Below are positions 1-9,617 of a stretch of DNA of 64,000 nucleotides, piece after piece. Position 1 is the stretch's first letter. The number at the start of each line of letters is the position of its first letter. A program made the position numbers and the translations under genes. This DNA comes from Henckelia pumila (lineage: Eukaryota > Streptophyta > Magnoliopsida > Lamiales > Gesneriaceae). Where the stretch lies: positions 152,349,753 to 152,413,752 of the forward strand of contig NC_133123.1 of assembly GCF_033568475.1 (NCBI RefSeq), written 5' to 3'. The notes beneath the pieces are model-generated. The model had not been told where the DNA came from, did not search any database, and saw nothing but the letters and a program-made list of their open reading frames with translations.

Positions 1-24
1 AAAGAATGATTAATGTTATAAAAG

Positions 25-36
25 CAGTATCAGAGA
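25..36 (+). promoter_or_regulatory. Possible degenerate tRNA-Met primer-binding site
   Basis: The twelve bases match the plant pararetrovirus primer site TGGTATCAGAGC at 9 of 12 positions. The site lies 14 nt before the first ATG of the coat-protein ORF. Caulimovirids prime minus-strand DNA from initiator tRNA-Met, but the site is usually farther from the first large ORF, so a chance match is possible. Confidence 0.3.
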
Positions 37-49
37 AAAACACTATCTG

Positions 50-1456
50 ATGACTACTTTAGAAAGATTAAATCTCGAGGATCTACAAGATCTTGCAGAT
101 TCTTTTGCGAATCTCAAAGTAGTAGATCTAAAAATGAATTCCCCTGAGGGTGAACAACCCATAGGGAATCCCCCAAGATATGTGGTTAAAATAGAAGAAC
201 CACATAGTGAGTTCCAGGTTGGAGAAAATTCACATCCAGCAGGAACCAGATCAAGAAGGAGTAAAATCCCACTCCATCAAACTCCTTACGGAAAGACTGT
301 TTTAGACCCAATACATCCTTACGGGGTTATGTTAAACCTTGATGTTTTGGATTTCAAAAACAGAGAAGATCTTATAGATGATTGGACGTCAGCTATGAGA
401 ATTGCAGCAGAGACGTTAGATCTCAATAAAGAAGGATTCATTAAACTTCTAGAAATGAGTCTAATGGGAACTGTCAAGATTGCATGGGAGATTACTATGC
501 CAGATACGAAAGAATCAATCTTAGCAGGAGAATCCCTCAGCGAGATTGGAGAAAGAATGGCCACCCTATTTAAAGCACAATTCATAGGGGTAGACTATTT
601 CAATAATCAAGATACAGAGAAAAAGAGAAGATATACTCAAGCTCTGTATAGCCTCGAGTTACATGATATCTGTTTAGTTGATGAATACATTATGTTATTC
701 ACTAAATATAGATGGAATTCAGGAGTCGAGGAAAATGTAGCTATTCAGCTATTTTTCGCAAAAATGCCAAGTCCCTGGAGAGAAATGCTGATTAAAGAAT
801 ACGTTCCAGGTCATCTTGATACATTGGTAAGACGCGCGTCCTTTTTGAAAGGAAAATTGGCAGAATGGTGCCATATGGCAGCGTTACAAAAGAACTACAA
901 GAAAATAAGGGGTATAGATAAACGTACACCTTTATGTTGTAGAGAAAATGATCTTTCAACGATCATTGGAAACAGATCATAGGGATTTAAAAGAAAGAAA
1001 TTCAGAAATAATCCCTATAATAAAAGAATGAGAAGTTCTTGGAAGCCAAGAACATTTTGGTCCAAACAAAAGGCCAGATCTTATAGATCAGGAAGAAGAA
1101 GTGGACCTACAAGGACATCCCCAGTAACAAGCTCATCACAAAGCAGGGGAAAAACACCGTCAAGAAGAACTTTCAGAAGAACTCATACAAGAGCAAGTGA
1201 AAGTTTCAAGGATTGCAACTGCTGGACATGTGGAGCAAGAGGACATATATCTACAAATTGTCCAGAAAACGAGAAAAAAAGAGTTAAACTCTTTGAAGCA
1301 ACACCAGATATGGATGATGCAGTCTTCTTTCAAGATCTAGTCCAAATATACCAATTTGAGGATATCCCCTCAGATGAAAGCATATACGAAGAAGAGATAT
1401 TGTTTAGTCAAGAAGATTCTGAGGATGAATCAAAATCAGAATCAGAATCAGAATAA
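50..1456 (+). pseudogene. Viral coat protein-like ORF with CCHC zinc knuckle, one in-frame stop
   Basis: A single reading frame runs from ATG 50 to a stop at 1456, interrupted only by a TAG at 980-982. The first part looks like the caulimovirid capsid region. It is followed by an Arg/Lys/Ser-rich stretch (about 1000-1200), then a zinc knuckle of the form C-x2-C-x4-H-x4-C at 1220-1261, then an acidic Asp/Glu/Ser tail ending in SESESE-type repeats. In this family the knuckle binds the packaged RNA and the acidic tail affects nuclear and capsid behaviour. The stop falls between the capsid core and the basic region, so a product from this copy would lack the nucleic-acid-binding part. The 3' end overlaps the start region of the next ORF by about 100 nt. 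Confidence 0.8.
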
Positions 1457-2660
1457 AGAAGAAGTGTTTCGGCATGAAACACATGAAAGTTTGGCTGGTT
1501 TCTTTAGCCAAACCACGATATCTCATAATATGGTCCAAAGGATTATGAGAGAAAATCCAACGTTACAAAAGTACCAGGGATTTTCGGCAGGACAAGTAGA
1601 AAGAGTCTTAGGCAACCTAGGGCTTAGACAAAGAAGACATAATTTGATTTACAAAGTATCCAGAAGGGAAATGGCAATCCCCATGGAATTAACAAGTAAT
1701 CAAATAGAGATGCAGTTAATTTCTTTTGAAGAAATAAGAGAGGAATTGCAAAAGTTGAAAAGTGAGGAAGCAAGGACGATGTCTTGGATTCATATTGGAG
1801 CAATCCAAATAGTGATTAAGGCAACTTTTAAAGAAGGAATAGATTCACCTATAGATATCGTAGTATGCGATAAAAGAATGGGAAATATTCAAGATGCTGT
1901 CCTGGGTACTATCTCAGGAAATCTTTGTGCAGGAAAAATTGTATGAGTTATTTATCCAAGAATAGCCTACAATTTAGCTGACAGGGACTTTAGTCGAGCC
2001 TTGAAGTTGCATCAAAACTTCAAAGAAAAAAGGCTAATGAAGGAAGGTAATAGGTCATATTCTATTACATATCAAATTTCATATGCTCTTTTTAATACTC
2101 ACCATTCTGAATTATTCATTAGAAATGAGTTCATTGAAATTCCAGAGATCTTTGGAAAAGTTTCTCATGCAATATATCCAGAAAGAATCGAGTTTCCTTT
2201 AATTCAGGAAACAGACATTCAAATTCAAGACAGACCGGTTCTATATAGAGACCTTAAAATAGAATCTCGAAGGTTATCTTTCCAAGGAAACCGAATGACA
2301 AGTAGGAGATGGGATAAATCTCCTATTCAAGAAATTCCACCAGAAGAAAAAGAGTTTTCTATAATAGGAAAACTGAGATCTCCAGAATGATGGAAAGAAG
2401 TAAAAATAGTATTCGAAATTACAAGTCATCGGAACCAGTTCCCTTGTAACTCGATTTACTATTTGGAACAATAGGAAAAAGAAACTTACCAAGGATTGAT
2501 AAATATTGGAGAATTGGAAGTTCAAATCAGTGGAATTCCAGGAAAAGAAGTAGATCAGCTCATTCTTGGCCTAGAGTTTCTGGAGGACCATAAACCATGG
2601 AAACGCCTTGAAAAAGGAATAGAGTTCATGGCAAAAGAAAAGACTTGGAGGATTCAATAA
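1356..2660 (+). pseudogene. Viral movement protein-like ORF, three internal stops
   Basis: One frame continues from about 1356 to TAA 2658-2660, with internal stops TGA 1944-1946, TGA 2388-2390 and TAG 2472-2474. The region 1680-2280 has the character of a caulimovirid 30K-type movement protein, which carries virus between cells through plasmodesmata. The true start is uncertain: the first ATG at 1356 overlaps the coat-protein tail and a later ATG at 1425 is possible. No frameshift was seen over 1.3 kb. The last part, 2475-2660, belongs to the same frame but I cannot name a domain in it. Confidence 0.7.
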
Positions 2661-2672
2661 GAATTCTACGAA

Positions 2673-2939
2673 ATGGAAAACCAAGAGAATTGGATAAGGG
2701 ACAATCCCTTAATCAGATTCGAAAACTCTGTTTACAAACAGAGGAAGAAGAAACTGTTGAAATTAGTAAGTCATGAACATGATTTACTAGAACGCATTGA
2801 AGAGGTAGAAAGAAGTAACCATACTCTACCTTCTGAAGCCTTAAGAATACTAAAGGCGAATAGTCTTAATCGGATTACTGAGTTACAACACAGGCTGTTA
2901 AAAATGGCAGAGCCATTTAGTAATCCCTTTAAAAAATGA
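2673..2939 (+). CDS. Small viral ORF, 88 codons, function unknown
   Basis: An intact 88-codon ORF begins 12 nt after the movement-protein frame closes, in that same frame. The product is rich in Lys, Glu, Leu and Arg and has a heptad-like helical pattern over roughly residues 25-80, compatible with a short coiled coil. Caulimovirids often encode a small coiled-coil virion-associated protein, but I cannot assign that role here. Its TGA stop (2937-2939) overlaps the ATG (2936-2938) of the polymerase ORF, an ATGA arrangement that fits termination-reinitiation on a polycistronic RNA. It may alternatively be the C-terminal part of the movement-protein ORF, cut off by TAA 2658. Confidence 0.5.
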   Translation: MENQENWIRDNPLIRFENSVYKQRKKKLLKLVSHEHDLLERIEEVERSNHTLPSEALRILKANSLNRITELQHRLLKMAEPFSNPFKK

Positions 2940-4960
2940 CAACAAGTACATTCTCCATATACATTCCGATAGGGATGTTGTATGAACAATATAAGGCTGA
3001 ATACTTTGCAGCTTATATTGATTCAGGAGCAGGAATTTGTACAGCAAAAAGAGGAGTCTTCCCTGAAGAATGTGAAGAAGAATTACCAAAAATTGCTGGA
3101 CGCGATTTCTCTCTCAGAATTTTAATTCTTTGTAAATGAATAAAACAAGCAGAGATCCTTATGGGAGGAGCAGGTCAGACACCTTGGTACAAGGTAAAGA
3201 CACCACCAATCTATTTCCATGATATAGGAGCTGATATCCTGTTGGGAAATAACTTCTTACAAATGTTTAAGAAGTACACACAAGACAATGAGTCAAGAAG
3301 ACTTATGTTCACTACAATTTGTGATCATAAAATTATCGTTCAAAGACTCAGGGTTGCTTTTTATCGACAATTGCCGATCATATTTCGCAGCCAGCATGGT
3401 GATAAAGGACAAATTTTTCACCCAAAAATGAAAGATCCAAGAAGGTTTAGAGAAACCATGTTGAAAATAACAACAGAACAAGAACTCCAAACAGAGGATA
3501 TGGAGCTTCTCAAGGTAACTCTACATCACAAAGATATAGAGTTAGAAAATAAGGTATCCCTTGAAGATGTCAAAAAGAGGCTCAAAGAAAGTTACAACGA
3601 GCATCCTTTGGCATGGTGGGATAGAAATCAACTCAAAGTCAGTCTTACTCTAAAGAAAGGCAAAGATTATGAATTCATCAGATATAAGCCTATCCCAATG
3701 AACATAACAGATCAAAGGGATATGAGAATAATTATCAAGGAACACTTGGACCTTGGTCTAATCAAAAAAGGAGTTTCACCATATAGCAGCCCAGGTTTTC
3801 GGGTCAGAAATCATGGTGAAATAAAAAGAGGGAAACCCAGGTTAGTTATTAACTACCAAGGTATTAATAAAATCCTGGAGTTTGATGGGTACTTCATACC
3901 TAGTAGAGAACATCTAATTAGCTGTGTACGAAATGCTAGAGTGTTCTCAAAATTTGATAGTAAGTCTGGATTTTACCAGATTCGAATGGAAGAAGGCAGT
4001 AAGAAATTCACGGCCTTCTCTACGCCACAAGGACACTATATTTGGGAAGTTATGCCTATGGGATTGGCTAATGCACCCCAAATATTTCAAAGAAAGATGG
4101 ATAATCTTTGTAAAGATTATTTCAACTTCATGTTTGTTTATATTGATGATATTCTTATAGCATCAAAAAATATAGATGAACATGTTAAACATTTAGAGAT
4201 TTTCTCTAAAATTTGTAAACAAGAAGGACTGGTTTTATCTGAAAAGAAAGCAGTCATAGCAACAAGGAAAATTGAATTCCTTGGGATTGAGATTGATGAA
4301 ACTGGAATAATTCTACAACCCCATATTGTGGAAAAGGTAAAGAATTTTCCAGATAAACTCAAAGATGTAAAACAACTCCAAAATTTTTTAGGAGTGATTA
4401 ATTTTGCAGGAATGTTCATAAACAATCTGGCAATGTACAGAAAGGTGTTCAGTCCTTTGTTAAAAAAGGATGCAAGGTTTGGATGGACCGATGACCATAC
4501 TAAAGGGGTGAACCAATTAAAGGAGATATGTAAGAATCTCCCAAAAATGGCTATACCCGTGGATGAAGATGATCTGGTGTTATTTACGGATGCTAGTGAC
4601 GAATGGTGGGCAGCAGTGCTTACTAAGATCACTCCGGATGGAGAAATACCATGCAGATACTGTAGCGGTCTTTTTTCAGAATCTGAGGCTATCAGATGGC
4701 ATATCAACGAGAAGAAATTTTATGCAGTTAAAAGGGCTTTCGAAAAATGGACATTATTTTTACTTGCTAAAAAATTCACTTTGAAAGTTGATAACACTCA
4801 GGTAAAAGCTTTCCTAAGGAATAAGATTGAATTTAAACCTGAGAAAGCTAGGTTATTAAGATGGCAAGCTTTATGTCAAAATTATATTTTTGATATTGTT
4901 ATTATTAAATCTCATGAAAATATTCTTGCAGATTTCTTAACAAGAGATAGAAGGCAGTGA
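2936..4960 (+). pseudogene. Viral protease / reverse transcriptase / RNase H ORF, one in-frame stop
   Basis: A single frame runs from ATG 2936 to TGA 4958-4960, broken only by TGA 3137-3139. The aspartic protease motif D-S-G-A-G lies near residue 30. The reverse transcriptase carries the catalytic YIDD at 4139-4150, with the upstream FSKFD and LVINY-type blocks at about 3840-3960. RNase H starts with the TDAS aspartate codon at 4589-4591. No integrase follows, as expected for a pararetrovirus. The stop lies between the protease motif and the RT, so the RT/RNase H half remains as an uninterrupted 599-codon block from ATG 3161. Known family role: copying the pregenomic RNA into DNA in the cytoplasm. 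Confidence 0.9.
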
Positions 4961-4973
4961 CGTAGATTCCATC

Positions 4974-6320
4974 ATGAAAATGCAGAGGCATCTCAGGGAA
5001 CACCTTGAGTTGCTTCAAACCGAGTTCAACCAACTTGTCATAAGTGCCGATATGGCGGGCAGGTTACAACAAGCTGATCGGATCAAAGTATCCAATCGAA
5101 TCACAGGATGTATGCAAGCTCAAATTCAACTATGAGCTGCTATTCAAGGGCCAATTATGCGTGCCATAGAAAAACCACTAGTTTCTCTGAAACAAGAAAT
5201 GTTAAAACCATTGGTTTTACAAGAACAAGAAAAACAGCCACCGGTTGTAAAACAAGATGTTGAGGATTCTAATACTCAAGAAACAAGCGCTAATCTATCA
5301 TCAGCCTTTGATGATCTAGATAAAGCAACAATAGATGAGGATAACTCATCAAGTCAACCCCCCACCTCTTGGGTAAAAGAGGAAGAGATCAATCTTAGGC
5401 CCAACACTGATAAGGGCAAATCTAAGATTGATACTAACCCAGCTGTCATTTCTCCATTTCAGGTTTATCAACAAAGATGGGAGAAATTAAGGACGAGAAG
5501 TGAAATCAACCCGATCACTTGCAGGGTTGATGTTGCAGGAATATATCCAAGGGTTTGGCTAAAAAACAATGTCAATCATAAGGATGTAAAACTATGGTAT
5601 GAATTTGGGGCTTTAGCCTCGGTTTATACAACTTCACCAGGCTTCCAGGAAATATCTCAGCTACCAAAATGGATTCAGGAAGCAGTCCAAGAAACATGGG
5701 CAAATAATGATCATTTGTCCAGAGGAGATGTGCTCGAGTTATACTTCTTTAGTGCAGCTCCAGAACCTACAGGGAAAGGATCACACGAGCCTTTTCATTT
5801 CATCAGGCTAAGGAGACCTGACATAAATAATCAAAGATTTATCAAGGATCCTATATCTGAAGAAATACCATTGGTGTCCACTTTTGGAGAAAATGAAATC
5901 TCAACCAGAAGGACATGGGGTATTTGGGTTTGTCTCACCGAGATGGACAAGGTCAAGTTTTCGTTCAAATTTTATCAGAATTCTTTGAACGGATCATTCC
6001 TGTTAAACACAATGACAGGAAAAACTACGGCTTTTGCGGAAGAACTCTTCGAAAAGAAGAGAAACTTTTTGTGGAACAACAAGCTGCCGGGGAGTAAAGA
6101 AACTCGCCGAAAATTTTGTAACATGGCTCATATTGGAAGATGGTCAGGAAATATCTGCCCAGAATGTCCAAACCAGAAGGAGCCAGAATTCGGAAAAACC
6201 TTCAAACCCCGAACGGATCGAAAAATTTTTTCCGAGACAAGCAAGGGTGGACAGGGACCACCAAAATCACGTTTTCCCAGGGGCCCACTGCAAAAGCAAA
6301 AGATGCCCCGACAGCAATAA
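4974..6320 (+). pseudogene. Viral ORF in transactivator/viroplasmin position, one in-frame stop
   Basis: The ORF starts at ATG 4974, 13 nt after the polymerase stop, and runs to TAA 6318-6320 with one internal TGA at 5133-5135. The N-terminal part is helical and Gln-rich. The middle (about 5450-5900) is a compact, Trp- and Tyr-rich domain. The C-terminus is basic and holds a C-x2-C pair near 6155. By position it corresponds to the inclusion-body/translation transactivator of cavemo- and solendoviruses. I could not identify the family's core motif by eye, so the role is inferred from synteny. Confidence 0.55.
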
Positions 6321-6361
6321 AGAAGGCATGTGAGGAGAATAAATCCAAAAGGAAAAGTCAA

Positions 6362-6433
6362 GCATGTGACTCCTCCACTAGTAAAAGATGTCATCGGGCA
6401 TGTGACTCGCCCACTAGCAAAAGATGCCATCAA
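6362..6433 (+). repeat. 36-bp tandem direct repeat, two copies, upstream of viral promoter
   Basis: Two copies of a 36-bp unit start at 6362 and 6398, each beginning GCATGTGACTC and ending near AAAAGATGYCATC, with a few mismatches. They lie 110-145 nt before the TATA box, where pararetrovirus enhancers usually sit. A TGACATAA element at 6437-6444 recalls the TGACG half sites of as-1-like activators. The enhancer role is inferred. Confidence 0.6.
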
Positions 6434-6505
6434 TAATGACATAAATAATTCAAGACAGCTGTAAGATTCCCTGAAGTTTCTCGGTGAAACACGTGGAGCT
6501 TCAGC

Positions 6506-6513
6506 TATAAATA
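6506..6513 (+). promoter_or_regulatory. Viral TATA box (TATAAATA)
   Basis: TATAAATA follows an ACGTGG element (6491-6496) and precedes the poly(A) signal by about 55 nt. In plant pararetroviruses the pregenomic promoter and the poly(A) signal are close together, making a short terminal repeat on the transcript, and this arrangement fits. Confidence 0.65.
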
Positions 6514-6565
6514 CAGGCATTTGAGGAAGCTGAAGACATCGATCATTCCCTTCAGTTTTCTTACA

Positions 6566-6571
6566 AATAAA
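6566..6571 (+). terminator. Viral poly(A) signal AATAAA
   Basis: AATAAA sits just downstream of the TATA box in a T-rich context with TTGTAATATTT-like sequence after it. This is consistent with the caulimovirid polyadenylation site that is bypassed on first passage and used on the second. Confidence 0.55.
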
Positions 6572-7020
6572 ATATTGTAATATTTCTCTTTCTAAGTTTG
6601 TATTTAGTTTTACTTTTATGTATTTCAAGAACCAGGTTACTATGAGTAGCTAAACTAGTTATCTCCTCCTCTTCAAAGGAGGTTGATTTATGTAATAATA
6701 TGTTGTCTGAATAAATTTTCTAAGTCTCTTGTTCATCTATGCTTATATTTTATAATTAATCTTATATACCGTACGTCTTAAGATAGAAAACGAATTAAGG
6801 CTGTGCTGGGTGTCGTTGAAGGAGCTTGTGCAGAAACCATCTGTTGCGACTGCGTGGTTGAGGTGTGAGGAACACTTCGTAAAACTCGACAGATATGACC
6901 AGACGACACTATGGTCAAAGAGGTATTTAATTTTAATCTTACGGAAGCATGATGGGCTTATGCATAATTTTAATAAAATTGGGAAATAAATGGCAGAATA
7001 GGTATTATTTAGTTTCAAGG
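6572..7020 (+). other. Leader-like tail of the viral copy
   Basis: Non-coding sequence downstream of the transcript start. A short hairpin, CTCCT...AGGAG, lies at 6662-6681. A GC-richer block at 6805-6905 could be structured leader. No ORF of note. The transition to ordinary AT-rich plant DNA is gradual, so the integration junction cannot be fixed by eye. Confidence 0.4.
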
Positions 7021-7617
7021 ACATGTTCGAGACACTTTTTAATTATTAAGGGATATTTTCAGGACAAAAAAAACAAAAAGGATATAATCGGCTCGTTAGC
7101 GAAACTAGAGGGATATATTTAGGAATTATCTCGGTAAATACCTCATGAATTGAGGTGACCCATACCTAGTATATATAAAGATTAAGAAAATATACATAAA
7201 GCCGATCAAAAAAAGAAAAAGAAAATATACATAAAGACTATAGAATTATATATTTGTATACAAATATATGTAAATATTCATACGTAATTAAACATTGATA
7301 TATAAATTTTGGAATGATGTTTATATATATATATATATATGTGTGTTTACATTCATATTAAAACCTTTTTCAAATTTTTAGAACTTTTTTTAAATAATTA
7401 ATGATTTTTAAATTTGTTTGGAAAACAAATATTGTAAATATATGTATATAAAAAGATGCAAAGATTATGATGTTTTAATGCACATATATGTATATAAAAG
7501 ATGCAATTAAGTAAATATTTCAATTTTAGTGTGGAATTTTTTATTTCCGGTTTTGGCAATATGATTTTGGCGAAAATTTGTCAAAAACGGCAAAAACTCG
7601 GTTATTATATATATATG

Positions 7618-7676
<59 letters not shown>

Positions 7677-8060
7677 TGTAAGGATCTCAAAGATAACGGT
7701 TCGTATTTTTAGACATAGACGTAATTGATTATATATTGTTGACGTGGCAAATCATGGAACATTAGATCTATCATTGGGGTATTACCCATATACTAGGTTA
7801 AAATCTACCGAAAATCAATTGCATTTACACATGAGAAATTATTTCTCAAAAAACATGGTGTATTCTAAAAATATAAAATTTACAAATTTCGATATTAAAT
7901 ACCGTAATGAAACCATTCCTTTTTTATGTCATTGCATCACATGTCATTCACCTACAATAATAAAGAAACCGTAATTAATTTGGGCCACATTTATTTATCA
8001 TGCTTAATTGAGTTTAACAAAAAATGTGTGGAGCTTGTAAATAATATTTTGTAATCAATA
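7021..8060. other. AT-rich intergenic DNA with a (TA)n microsatellite
   Basis: No gene is supported. The stretch holds many TATATA tracts, including a long (TA)n run at about 7619-7675. Open frames here are short and have low-complexity translations. Confidence 0.6.
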
Positions 8061-8337
8061 AAATATCTGTTAATAAATATAGAAATTTAGAGTACCTTCC
8101 ATTAAACTTCTGGCATATCAAGTGCAGGCTGGTCAATTGCAAGCTCAAAAAGAGCCCTGGCACGTTCGGTTTCAGCTAAGGACCTTTCCAGCTCAGCATA
8201 TTTGCTCCAGGCATAAGGATTCTCAGGTGACCATTCCAAATACTTTTCATACAATTTTCGACAGCGTTCGATGTTACCAAGTTGCAGCTCCATTTCAATG
8301 TACTTCTTAAATATCTGTTAATAAATATAGAAATTTA
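8061..8337. repeat. 29-bp direct repeats flanking a CRNKL1 pseudogene exon
   Basis: The same 29 bp occurs at 8061-8089 and 8309-8337, 248 bp apart, one copy in each intron flanking the 8096-8314 exon. The second copy spans the intron-exon boundary, so the downstream intron also holds a copy of the 3' splice site. This suggests a local duplication or template-switch event. Confidence 0.75.
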
Positions 8338-9617
8338 TAGTAAAAACCAAGAGAAAAACCAGTAATAAAACAATCTATCACAGTCAACAAATCAGTTGAA
8401 TCATACCTTATCTTTTGGAGCTCTACCAATTGCTGACCCCAAAATTCGTCGCGCCCGATCAATATCTAACTGACGTATTTCAAACTGTGCGGCCATCAAC
8501 CAAATCTTTGCAAACGAAAATTTGTCGTGAGGAATCATCTTGAGACACAAGCTGCTTCATTTCAAAGTCAATCAGCAATATGTTTGATGGATCATAATTC
8601 CACACGAGTACAATATCAGGTATGAACAGGAAAATTTCAAAAGGAAGCATGGAAATGGATGCATAAATTTTTTCTGCTCATACCTCTGAATAAATTTTAA
8701 GCCGACAAGAGTTGACTACCAAACTCGCTTATAATAATCATTGAACTCAAGTGTCTTTGACACTACTTTCACATTAACTTGATCACGCAAAATTTCCTAG
8801 CCACATCCTCCTTCCATCCAAATCTAAATTATCTAATTCTGATAGAGAAAAGAATAGGAATTCATGGCATTTGAGCATAGTTCGTAATTTCGGGAGACTG
8901 GGGAACTTTAAATTTTTTTTTATAAAGTAAAAATGAGTTCCACAATTCTTGTGTTTTACGAGCTTATAAGCTGTTAGAACTTATTTTAAACTAAGTTGTT
9001 AAAGTGTTTGGATAAACTTATTTTAAATAACTTAAATATGTTGATGTGTTTGGTATTATAAGATCTTTTATCGTCGAAATTACCAAAAAGGGTATAATTA
9101 TATGAAAATAATATTTCGAGTTATACATATATGAAAATAGTTTTAGAATAAAAATATATTTTAAAAAATAAAATTGTTATAATATTTTATTTTAGAAAAA
9201 TTTATGTGATTTGGAATTTTTTTTAAAAAATAATATTTAATATTTAATAGGTGGAGGATATGGTGGAGATTTATTAAAATATTTAAGGATATTTTAGAGA
9301 AATAAAATGTTAAAATAAGATTTTTTGAAAAAAGTATCTCCCTTACTTTTTTAAAAATAGCTTATTTTAACATTCTATTTCTCTAAAATATCCTTAAATA
9401 TTTTAATAAATCTCCACCATATCCTCCACCTATTAAATATTAAATATTATTTTTTAAAAAAAAATTCCAAATCACATAAATTTTTCTGCTCCGCCGTGAT
9501 TTGGTAGATAGGCGCAGGAGTCTTGTTCTTGACTCTGGTTGGCCGAGGCAACATAACCCCCGTAAATCTGCGGGTTAGGAAACCCAAATTGGGGTACGCA
9601 TCCTTCTTGCTGACCAT
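8096..9617 (-). pseudogene. Crooked neck-like (CRNKL1/CLF1) pre-mRNA splicing factor pseudogene
   Basis: Three coding pieces on the minus strand match the HAT-repeat splicing factor crooked neck/Clf1, which scaffolds the NineTeen/Prp19-associated spliceosome. An N-terminal piece starts at ATG 9617 and reads to 9486, including the LPRPTRVKNKTPAPI block. An internal exon at 8551-8407 contains [11 protein letters not shown] and ends at a GT donor. The next exon, 8314-8096, contains [16 protein letters not shown] and ends at a GT donor. The second and third pieces keep their intron and splice sites, so this was a DNA-level copy and not a retrocopy. It is dead: exon 1 stops abruptly at a foldback element, the several hundred codons between residue ~45 and the internal exon are missing, and exon 8314-8096 has a TAA at the codon after MPEV where the family has Leu. 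Confidence 0.88.
9194..9487. mobile_element. 294-bp foldback MITE-like element
   Basis: Left arm 9194-9319 and right arm 9361-9487 are near-perfect inverted repeats of about 126 bp around a 41-bp loop. The arms carry distinctive matching blocks such as GGTGGAGGATATGGTGGAG and its complement. The right end abuts the CRNKL1 exon 1 remnant at the GAGCAG codons. There is no coding capacity. A target duplication could not be found because the CRNKL1 sequence on the other side is missing. A transcript would form a long hairpin of the kind processed to small RNAs. Confidence 0.75.

Larger units (their letters stand above)
1..7000 (+). mobile_element. Endogenous plant pararetrovirus (caulimovirid) copy
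   Basis: A viral genome arrangement is read in one direction: a coat-protein ORF with a CCHC knuckle, a movement-protein ORF, a small ORF, a protease/RT/RNase H ORF, then a fifth ORF, followed by a TATA box, a poly(A) signal and a leader-like tail. There is no integrase domain and no LTR, which separates it from Ty3 elements. The gene order (CP, MP, Pol, fifth ORF) resembles that of cavemoviruses and solendoviruses; that placement is from memory of the family layout, not a search. Each large ORF stays in one frame and is broken only by in-frame stops. The left edge lies outside the window. The right edge is soft, somewhere near 6.9-7.05 kb, where leader-like sequence fades into AT-rich DNA. 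Confidence 0.88.

Noticed and set aside
8552-8640. Open reading through the CRNKL1 intron upstream of exon 8551-8407
   Set aside because: It reads a kinase-like NILLIDFE phrase for about 20 codons, but in a frame different from the exon and with no further support; treated as chance.
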